In this document: positions 1 to 5,706 of the stretch, piece by piece
Position numbering within the stretch: the first letter of the stretch is position 1
Layout of the letters: each line of letters begins with the position of its first letter
Origin: Bacteroidia bacterium
GTDB taxonomy: Bacteria > Bacteroidota > Bacteroidia > Flavobacteriales > Flavobacteriaceae
Direction of reading: 5' to 3'
NCBI GenBank assembly: GCA_018679315.1
Contig: JAHHLF010000019.1
Span: 1 to 8,930 of the forward strand
Length of the DNA: 8,930 nt
Notes under the pieces: model-generated
Database searches by the model: none
Seen by the model: only the letters and a program-made list of their open reading frames with translations
What the model was told of the DNA's origin: nothing
Program-made: the position numbers and the translations under genes

Positions 1-5
1 GCATA

Positions 6-773
6 ATGGCGACATATAAAAAGCGAGGATATAAACCCAAGACAAAAGCCGAAGAAAGGGAACTGGCTGCACAAAAAAGTGCAACGGCTGAAGTATTCAG
101 CACCCTGGATGAAACGGCATCCAAATCGGAACAATGGGTAGCCCGCAATCAAAAGTATATTTTAGGGATTATTGGCGTCGTTGCCGTTTGTGTGATCGGC
201 TACCTGGCCTATAGCCAATTCGTCCAGGAGCCATTGAACGAAAATGCCTCTGCAGAACTGTACTATCCACAGCAATACTTTAACCAGGCAGTGAACAGTA
301 CCACAGAAAAGGATTCACTTTTCAGATTGGCATTAGAAGGTGCGGAGGGGAAATATGGCTTGCTTGATGTGATCGAAGAATACAAGGGGACAGATGCTGC
401 CAACCTGGCCACCTATGCAGCAGGGATGTCGTATCTCAACCTGCAGCAATACCAGGAAGCAATATCTTACCTGGAAGACTACAAACCCAAAGATGCCGTG
501 ACCGGCTCATTGGCTATCGGGGGAATAGGAGATGCCTTCATGCAACTGGGTCAGCCCGAGGATGCTCTTGGGTATTATGAAGATGCCTATAAGCATGACG
601 ACAACGAATTTACAGCACCGCGTTTTTTACTGAAGGCAGGGATCACTTGCCTTGAGATTGGTCAGAATGACAAGGCTTTGGAATACTTCCAACTTATTAA
701 AGATACCTATAGCAATTCCGCTGAAGCAGCTAGTATTGATGCCTACATTGGAATGGCTCAAAAATCCAACTAG
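6..773 (+). CDS. Membrane-anchored tetratricopeptide repeat (TPR) protein, YfgM-like architecture
   Basis: This 255-residue protein has a basic, charged N-terminus (residues 1-50), one hydrophobic segment at about 51-71 and then a soluble region of about 185 residues. The soluble part holds helical repeat pairs resembling TPR units, roughly at 132-165, 168-200 and 205-238, with YxxAGxxYLxLxxYxEAIxYLE-like spacing. The positive N-terminus predicts N-in topology with the TPR region in the periplasm, as in YfgM of Gammaproteobacteria. TPR proteins are scaffolds; the partner here is unknown. The start ATG is the first possible codon in the window and gives the MATYKKRGYKPKTK opening that I recall from flavobacterial relatives. 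The TAG stop shares its G with the GTG start of ribH (TAGTG), so the two genes are probably translationally coupled. A role in envelope protein quality control is only an analogy. Confidence 0.9.
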   Translation: MATYKKRGYKPKTKAEERELAAQKSATAEVFSTLDETASKSEQWVARNQKYILGIIGVVAVCVIGYLAYSQFVQEPLNENASAELYYPQQYFNQAVNSTTEKDSLFRLALEGAEGKYGLLDVIEEYKGTDAANLATYAAGMSYLNLQQYQEAISYLEDYKPKDAVTGSLAIGGIGDAFMQLGQPEDALGYYEDAYKHDDNEFTAPRFLLKAGITCLEIGQNDKALEYFQLIKDTYSNSAEAASIDAYIGMAQKSN

Positions 774-1249
774 TGGCCACGGACCATACAAATCTATCGG
801 AATACGATAAGGATTCCCTACCCGACGCATCCCATTTAAAAATTGGCTTGGTCGTTTCTGAGTGGAATCCTGAAATAACAGATAGTTTGTACGAGGCAGC
901 ACAGGCCACCTTACTGGAAAATGGGGTTTGGCAGAATAACATTTTTAAAACAGATGTTCCCGGTAGCTTTGAATTGATCATGGGGTGTAAGCACATGATA
1001 AAAGAAAACAAGCCTGATGCCATCATTGCCATAGGTAGTGTAATACAAGGGGAAACACGTCATTTTGAATTTGTTTGTCAGGCAGTTGCCCAGGGCATCA
1101 AAGATTTGAATGTGCACTCAGATACCCCCGTGATCTTCTGTGTCCTTACAGACGACACTTTGCAGCAAGCCCAGGACCGAAGTGGAGGTAAGCATGGGAA
1201 TAAAGGGGTGGAAGCTGCCATTGCTGCCATACGGATGGCTACTCTCTAA
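773..1249 (+). CDS. ribH: 6,7-dimethyl-8-ribityllumazine synthase (riboflavin synthase beta chain)
   Basis: RibH condenses 5-amino-6-ribitylamino-uracil with 3,4-dihydroxy-2-butanone 4-phosphate to give 6,7-dimethyl-8-ribityllumazine, the penultimate step of riboflavin synthesis, in a cytosolic oligomeric shell. The 158-residue length is normal for the family. Visible motifs are the substrate-binding SEWNPEIT (29-36, aromatic W31), VPGSFEL (62-68), the GETRHFEFV loop (93-101) with the catalytic-type H97, and VLTDDTLQQAQDRSGGKHGNKG (124-145) with R136, the conserved phosphate-contacting arginine. The start is GTG at 773, overlapping the stop of the TPR gene by one base. Alternative starts further in would cut into the extended N-terminal arm. 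No other riboflavin gene is in the window, so ribH stands apart from any rib operon here. The function call is firm. Confidence 0.97.
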   Translation: MATDHTNLSEYDKDSLPDASHLKIGLVVSEWNPEITDSLYEAAQATLLENGVWQNNIFKTDVPGSFELIMGCKHMIKENKPDAIIAIGSVIQGETRHFEFVCQAVAQGIKDLNVHSDTPVIFCVLTDDTLQQAQDRSGGKHGNKGVEAAIAAIRMATL

Positions 1250-1329
1250 AATTTACTATTTCCTGAAAAGCCTGGGAAAATGTTAACAAATTATGGTTCC
1301 AACCTTCGAACCGTTTTTTGTAAATTAGA

Positions 1330-1337
1330 TACCTTTG
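1330..1337 (+). promoter_or_regulatory. Candidate Bacteroidota-type -7 element TACCTTTG
   Basis: TACCTTTG matches the Bacteroidota sigma-A -7 consensus TAnnTTTG. It lies in the larger of the two non-coding gaps, just before the small membrane protein gene and mutL. No good -33 TTTG is present at the usual spacing; the nearest TTTG ends at 1320, too close. If used, transcription would begin at about 1342-1344, which would favour the ATG at 1350 over the one at 1341. A second, weaker match, TAAATTAG, lies at 1321-1328. This is inferred from motif and position only. Confidence 0.35.
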
Positions 1338-1340
1338 AAT

Positions 1341-1640
1341 ATGGTGAAGATGGGTAAGTTTTATCGACTTAGAAAGAACAAATCTTTCAAATATTCGCCC
1401 CGATATTACGACGATAAAGGGAAGGGTAACCCATTTAGTATGGAACCTAAATTTGACAAGTACAGAATAACTACAGGTAATAATCGCGGAATAAAACGCA
1501 AATGGCAGAATGCCTTGCACGACCTCAGTATAACCGGAGATAAACATATGAAACTAAGGATCATCATCATCGTATCTATTTTGGTACTGATATTCTTGTA
1601 TATCATTGATTTCGATCTTTCCATATTCTTTTCGGGTTAA
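1341..1640 (+). CDS. Small basic single-span membrane protein of unknown function
   Basis: This 99-residue protein has a strongly basic, Tyr/Arg-rich soluble part (LRKNKSFKYSPRYYDDKGKG near the N-terminus). It ends in one hydrophobic helix at about residues 74-89, followed by a short acidic IDFDLSIFF tail. The predicted form is a C-terminally anchored inner-membrane protein with the basic domain in the cytoplasm. I recognise it as a family common in Flavobacteriaceae beside ribH and mutL. Relatives are sometimes named riboflavin synthase subunit beta, apparently by spill-over from ribH, but it shares no lumazine synthase motif. In-frame starts are TTG 1335, ATG 1341, GTG 1344 and ATG 1350. 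I chose 1341, while 1350 (opening MGKFYRLRKN) is equally plausible. Its TAA overlaps the ATG of mutL by one base (TAATG), so coupling to mutL is likely. The function is unknown. Confidence 0.82.
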   Translation: MVKMGKFYRLRKNKSFKYSPRYYDDKGKGNPFSMEPKFDKYRITTGNNRGIKRKWQNALHDLSITGDKHMKLRIIIIVSILVLIFLYIIDFDLSIFFSG

Positions 1641-3469
1641 TGGCAGGGGTAATTAAACTTTTACCGGATCATGTAGCGAACCAGATCGCAGCAGGGGAAG
1701 TGGTGCAACGCCCGGCCTCTGTCGTAAAGGAACTTTTGGAAAATGCGATCGACGCAGGGGCAGATCAAATCAAACTTATTGTCAAAGACGGTGGAAAAAC
1801 CCTGATCCAGGTTGTAGATAATGGGTGCGGTATGAGCACGACAGATGCGCGTATGAGTTTTGAGCGCCATGCCACTTCCAAACTTACGACAGCTGAAGAA
1901 CTATACGCCTTGAAGACAAAAGGCTTTCGTGGAGAAGCTTTAGCAAGTATTGCGGCCATTGCCCATGTAGAGCTTCAGACACGCACGAATGAGGAAGAGA
2001 TAGGTACGGAGATCCGTATAACCGGCAGTGAAGTAACAGAGCAACAACCGATCGCTACGCCAGAAGGCACAGCTATCCTTGTAAAAAACTTGTTCTACAA
2101 TATCCCCGCGAGAAGAAATTTCCTGAAATCGCCTCAGGTAGAATCCAGGCACATCACAGACGAATTTCACCGAGTAGCCCTCGCACATCCAGATATTGCC
2201 TTCCAATATTATTCCAATGGAAGCGAACTTTTCAATTTACCCAAGACGAATTTGCGCAAGCGTATAGTCCATGTATTCGGGTCTAAAACCAATGAAAAAT
2301 TAGTACCTGTTACAGAAGATACCCAATTGGTAAAAGTGAGTGGCTTTCTATGTAAACCAGAATTCGCCAAAAAGAGCCGGGGCGAACAATTTTTCTTTGT
2401 CAACAACCGCTTTATTAAAAGTCCGTATTTGCACCATGCCGTGATGAATGCCTTTGAAGGCCTTATCAAACCCAATACCTTTCCGGGGTACTTCCTTTAC
2501 CTGGAAATGGAGCCTTCGGCCATTGATGTGAACATACACCCAACAAAAACAGAGATCAAATTCCATGATGACCACAGCCTGTATGCAATCCTTCGGTCTG
2601 CCTTAAAACACAGTCTGGGTCAGTTTAATGTAGCTCCTGTGCTTGACTTTGAAAAAGATCCCAATTTAGAAACACCCTATGCCTTCAAGCAAAAAAGAGC
2701 AGAAGCCCCCACAGTTGAAATAGACAGGGCATTTAATCCCTTTAGTGGGAGTGTGAGGCCGGCTTCAGGATTTAAAAAAGCGACTAAAGAGGCATGGGAA
2801 GCCCTTTATCTGCAAACAGAAAACCAGGGAGCTACGACGAGCATAAGCTCACAAATGGAAGAAGACCCTGTGCAAACCGGCATGTTTACCAAGACAGCTG
2901 AAAGCGAATCTGGAGCACGTACGTTTCAGTACAAACATAAGTATGTGGTCTCGTCTATCAAATCAGGGATGTTGATAATCCATCAAAACAGGGCACATCA
3001 GCGGATCCTTTACGATAAATTCTTTAAAGAGCTCAGCCAGCAGAATACGGTTAGCCAGCAACTTTTATTTCCATTGTCTTTATCTTTCTCAAAAACCGAT
3101 ATGAACCTGATCAGAGAAATTCGATCAGAACTCATAGATCACGGTTTTTTATTTGAAGAGATAGGAGAAGAGCAACTAACTTTAAATGGATTGCCTATAC
3201 AGATCACAGAAGGGGAAGTAGGAATTGTAATTGACGAGCTGATCGCTACCCGAAGAGAAGGTGCTACACCCTCTTTCTCGACCACAGAACTCCTGGCACA
3301 GTCTATGTGTAAGGCAATGGCAATTAAGACGGGCGCACAATTGGATATCGCATCGCAGCAAGGCCTGGTAAATGATCTGTTCGCATGTTCAGAGTCAGGA
3401 CGTAGTCCGTTCAATAAAACAGTATATGTCGTCATTTCCGAGAACGACATTGATAATAAATTCAACTAA
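1640..3469 (+). CDS. mutL: DNA mismatch repair protein MutL
   Basis: MutL is the ATP-driven dimeric mediator that links mismatch recognition by MutS to strand removal. The 609-residue protein has the full GHKL ATPase domain: QIAAGEVVQRP (15-25), the catalytic-base region KELLENAIDAGA (30-41, E31 and N35), DNGCGM (60-65), HATSK (77-81), GFRGEAL (95-101) and the LFYNIPARRNFLKS transducer segment (151-164). A variable, probably disordered linker covers about 335-425. The C-terminal dimerisation domain runs from about 426 to the end. There the endonuclease-type DQHA(x)2E(x)4E motif is replaced by HQNRAHQRILYD (448-459), and the zinc/metal motif CPHGRP appears as CSESGRSP (583-590). The start ATG overlaps the previous stop by one base, and the stop abuts the next ATG directly. 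The identity is certain; nuclease activity is doubtful. Confidence 0.97.
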   Translation: MAGVIKLLPDHVANQIAAGEVVQRPASVVKELLENAIDAGADQIKLIVKDGGKTLIQVVDNGCGMSTTDARMSFERHATSKLTTAEELYALKTKGFRGEALASIAAIAHVELQTRTNEEEIGTEIRITGSEVTEQQPIATPEGTAILVKNLFYNIPARRNFLKSPQVESRHITDEFHRVALAHPDIAFQYYSNGSELFNLPKTNLRKRIVHVFGSKTNEKLVPVTEDTQLVKVSGFLCKPEFAKKSRGEQFFFVNNRFIKSPYLHHAVMNAFEGLIKPNTFPGYFLYLEMEPSAIDVNIHPTKTEIKFHDDHSLYAILRSALKHSLGQFNVAPVLDFEKDPNLETPYAFKQKRAEAPTVEIDRAFNPFSGSVRPASGFKKATKEAWEALYLQTENQGATTSISSQMEEDPVQTGMFTKTAESESGARTFQYKHKYVVSSIKSGMLIIHQNRAHQRILYDKFFKELSQQNTVSQQLLFPLSLSFSKTDMNLIREIRSELIDHGFLFEEIGEEQLTLNGLPIQITEGEVGIVIDELIATRREGATPSFSTTELLAQSMCKAMAIKTGAQLDIASQQGLVNDLFACSESGRSPFNKTVYVVISENDIDNKFN

Positions 3470-4213
3470 ATGGGAAGACTCACTGGTGCCATAAAGCACC
3501 TCTTGATCATTAATATTCTATTTTTCATTGCAACGGGATTGTACGGAGAACAGTTACTTCAGTTGTTTGCCCTTTGGTTTCCTGAAAATGAAAACTGGCA
3601 TTTTTGGCAGGTAATCTCACATATGTTCATGCATGGAGGACTTATGCATATTCTATTTAATATGTATGCTCTCTGGGCTTTTGGCTCCCCGTTGGAGCGA
3701 ATGTGGGGAAGGAATAAATTTCTGTTTTTTTACTTTTCGGCCGGACTCGGGGCAGCGTTGATCCATACCGGTGTTAATTATTATTATTTCAACCAGGGTA
3801 TTGAGGCCTTGGTGAATTCGGGCCTTACGGAAAGCCGATTACTGGAGATCCTGGGCGAAGGGAAATACAGCCCGGACTGGTACAATGATGCGTCACAAAG
3901 TACTATAGATAATTTTCTTGGGGCTTACAATACACCGGCTGTAGGAGCCTCAGGTGCCATTTATGGTATTTTGGTCGCCTTTGGAATGTCCTATCCCAAC
4001 AGTGAACTATTCCTCATATTTTTACCTATTCCTATCAAAGCAAAATACTTTATCCCGGTACTTGTAGGTCTTGACCTGTTCTCCGGTGTTACCGGCTATC
4101 CTATCTTTGGTAGTGGAATAGCGCATTTTGCCCACGTGGGTGGAGCTTTATTTGGCTTCTTAATGATGTGGTATTGGAAAAAGAACCAGTTTAATCAAAA
4201 TCGCTGGAATTAG
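3470..4213 (+). CDS. Rhomboid family intramembrane serine protease (first of tandem pair)
   Basis: This 247-residue polytopic membrane protein has the rhomboid catalytic set. The N-terminal membrane-domain motif HGGLMHILFNM (55-65) supplies H55, H60 and N64, at the positions of the oxyanion-hole His and Asn of GlpG. The nucleophile is S161 in GASGAIYG (159-166), and the partner is H222 in AHVGGALFG (221-229). Rhomboids cut transmembrane substrates within the bilayer. The substrate here is unknown. A polar stretch of about 45-50 residues (roughly 106-157) is inserted between the WGRNKFLFFYFSAGLG helix and the serine helix, making a long external loop. The gene begins right after the mutL stop with no gap, and its own TAG directly abuts the next ATG. 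It is predicted to be active because all catalytic residues are present. Confidence 0.93.
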   Translation: MGRLTGAIKHLLIINILFFIATGLYGEQLLQLFALWFPENENWHFWQVISHMFMHGGLMHILFNMYALWAFGSPLERMWGRNKFLFFYFSAGLGAALIHTGVNYYYFNQGIEALVNSGLTESRLLEILGEGKYSPDWYNDASQSTIDNFLGAYNTPAVGASGAIYGILVAFGMSYPNSELFLIFLPIPIKAKYFIPVLVGLDLFSGVTGYPIFGSGIAHFAHVGGALFGFLMMWYWKKNQFNQNRWN

Positions 4214-5092
4214 ATGAAGGACATGAAGTATCAATACGCGCGCTTAAATATTGCTCAAAAACTCATTGTAGTTAATGTGCTGGTATTTATCGTGAATGCT
4301 ATCCTTCCCTTTCTATTTGGCTGGAACAAGGATGTTTTGATACAGTGGTTTGAGTTGCCAAAAGACCTGGGGCGTTTCCTTACCCAACCCTGGTCTTTAG
4401 TCACCTATTCCTTTTTTCACGGAGGCATCTGGCACTTGTTTTGGAATATGATCATCCTCTACTTTTCCTCCCGTATCTTCCTGAATTTATTCGGGGGCCG
4501 AAAATTGACCAACGTCTATTTCCTGGGCGTGATCCTGGGCGGACTCATATTCATGCTGAGCTATAACGTATTTCCGGTTTTTGCCGGAGCGCGTACGGCA
4601 CTCATAGGTGCTTCTGCCGGGGTGACGGCTGTCTTGATCTTTATCTGTACCTATATTCCCAACCAGGAAGTCCGACTCTTTTTCTTTAATATAAAACTAT
4701 GGTATTTAGGGGTTTTTGTTGTTCTCCTTGACCTGATCCAGATCCCTTCGAGCGGCAATGCAGGTGGACACCTGGCGCATTTAGGAGGGGCATTCTTAGG
4801 CTACCTCTATGCAAGACAGTTAACCAAGGGCAACGATATAGGTGCTTGGTTTTCCAATATTCTTGATGGCATCTCTGATCTCTTTAATTCGAAGAGATCT
4901 GCCAAAGCCCCGATGAAAACTGTGTATCGAAAAAAGAAGGAAAGAGGAGCGAAGAAAGACGCGGTGGATTACGATAAGGAAAGCAAGCAGCGAAAGATCG
5001 ATTCTATTCTCGATAAGATCAGTAAGTCGGGCTATGAAAGTCTGTCCAAAGAAGAAAAAGACTATCTCTTTAAAGCCGGGAAGGAAGACTGA
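4214..5092 (+). CDS. Rhomboid family intramembrane serine protease with DUF6576-type C-terminal tail (second of tandem pair)
   Basis: This 292-residue rhomboid has H69, H74 and N78 in HGGIWHLFWNM (69-79), nucleophile S134 in GASAG (132-136) and H189 in AHLGG (188-192), so the active site looks complete. After the last membrane helix (to about 200) it carries a cytosolic, lysine-rich tail. The final 35 residues (KIDSILDKISKSGYESLSKE, 261-280, then EKDYLF) match the small helical domain I know as DUF6576, found at the C-terminus of Bacteroidota rhomboids. The tail may recruit a partner, which is inference. An alternative start at ATG 4223 would remove three residues. The pair probably arose by duplication followed by divergence: the first copy has a long loop and no tail, the second has a tail and no long loop. 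Its last 31 bp overlap the opposing WbqC-like gene. Confidence 0.93.
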   Translation: MKDMKYQYARLNIAQKLIVVNVLVFIVNAILPFLFGWNKDVLIQWFELPKDLGRFLTQPWSLVTYSFFHGGIWHLFWNMIILYFSSRIFLNLFGGRKLTNVYFLGVILGGLIFMLSYNVFPVFAGARTALIGASAGVTAVLIFICTYIPNQEVRLFFFNIKLWYLGVFVVLLDLIQIPSSGNAGGHLAHLGGAFLGYLYARQLTKGNDIGAWFSNILDGISDLFNSKRSAKAPMKTVYRKKKERGAKKDAVDYDKESKQRKIDSILDKISKSGYESLSKEEKDYLFKAGKED

Positions 5093-5706
5093 TCCCATAC
5101 TTTTTTCAAATACCCTGAGGTCTGTGGACCCAGATTGAACAAGACATCCAAAATCGATAGATTTTCTATAAAACCGTGTTTATCGTGGAATACCTGATGA
5201 TAGGCCTCCGGCGATTCCTGCAGATCCAGTTTCGCATTGACCAAAAACCGCCCATCTGTTATAGTATCGAGTTCGGAAGCATAAGAAGTAGTCTTGCTTT
5301 GGCTCACCTCAAACCCCATCAGTTCTCCAAGAACTTTCATGATCTCTAAATTAAATTGCATCAAATGGGTATACCCGGGCGCAAATAATGGAGCGATATC
5401 ATCTTCGTAGTATTCAAAAAAAGGAGAGGTTCGGTAGGCTGTTTGTATACCTCGCCAGTGTTGGCGCTGCCAGGGTGTACTATCGTCTAATCGAACATCT
5501 CGATATAACTGTCTGCCCTCATGTCCGCCTACATGTTTGATAGGTACTGATAAAACATGCCTGCCCTGGTCTGTACAAATATGACAACGATTTCGATAGG
5601 TTTGTTTTTGGTAATTGTCGTGCACTTCCCAGACAATATCGTTTGAAAGCACTACGGAAAAGGTCAGCACATTCGGGAAATAGACGGGATGCAAACAAAC
5701 AGGCAT
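5062..5706 (-). CDS. WbqC-like family protein
   Basis: This 214-residue soluble protein matches the WbqC-like family. Conserved blocks are HPVYFPN (6-12), WEVHDNYQKQTYRNR (26-40), LSVPIKH (52-58), a HWRGIQTAYRTSPFFEYY block (83-100) followed by EDDIAPLF, and NLSILDVLFNLGP (182-194). The family takes its name from a gene in the Pseudomonas aeruginosa O-antigen cluster. Its biochemical activity is not established to my knowledge, so a role in surface glycan or sugar-nucleotide metabolism is only a suggestion. No signal peptide or membrane helix is seen. The ATG shares its A with the TGA of lepB (TGATG), implying co-translation with the signal peptidase gene. Its 3' end runs 31 bp into the opposing rhomboid gene. 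Confidence 0.9.
   Translation of the reverse strand: MPVCLHPVYFPNVLTFSVVLSNDIVWEVHDNYQKQTYRNRCHICTDQGRHVLSVPIKHVGGHEGRQLYRDVRLDDSTPWQRQHWRGIQTAYRTSPFFEYYEDDIAPLFAPGYTHLMQFNLEIMKVLGELMGFEVSQSKTTSYASELDTITDGRFLVNAKLDLQESPEAYHQVFHDKHGFIENLSILDVLFNLGPQTSGYLKKVWDQSSFPALKR

Noticed and set aside
1262..1280. Imperfect tandem repeat CCTGAAAAG / CCTGGGAAAA
   Set aside because: It has two short degenerate copies only. It forms no hairpin and has no third unit, so it is probably chance.
1281..1288. Perfect palindrome TGTTAACA in the ribH-downstream gap, a possible operator
   Set aside because: It is only 8 bp and AT-rich, so chance occurrence is easy. There is no second copy nearby and no known regulator to tie it to.
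1239..1624. Minus-strand open frames opposite the small membrane protein gene
   Set aside because: Their products have no family resemblance. They lie antisense to the better-supported plus-strand gene and look like shadow frames.
1335..1640. Annotation of the small protein as riboflavin synthase subunit beta
   Set aside because: It lacks every lumazine synthase motif and has a membrane helix. The genuine enzyme is the adjacent ribH.
5078..5106. Possible terminator: GGGA and TCCC arms followed by a run of six T
   Set aside because: The stem is only 4 bp with an 11-base loop, and the T run is offset by four bases. This is too weak to call.
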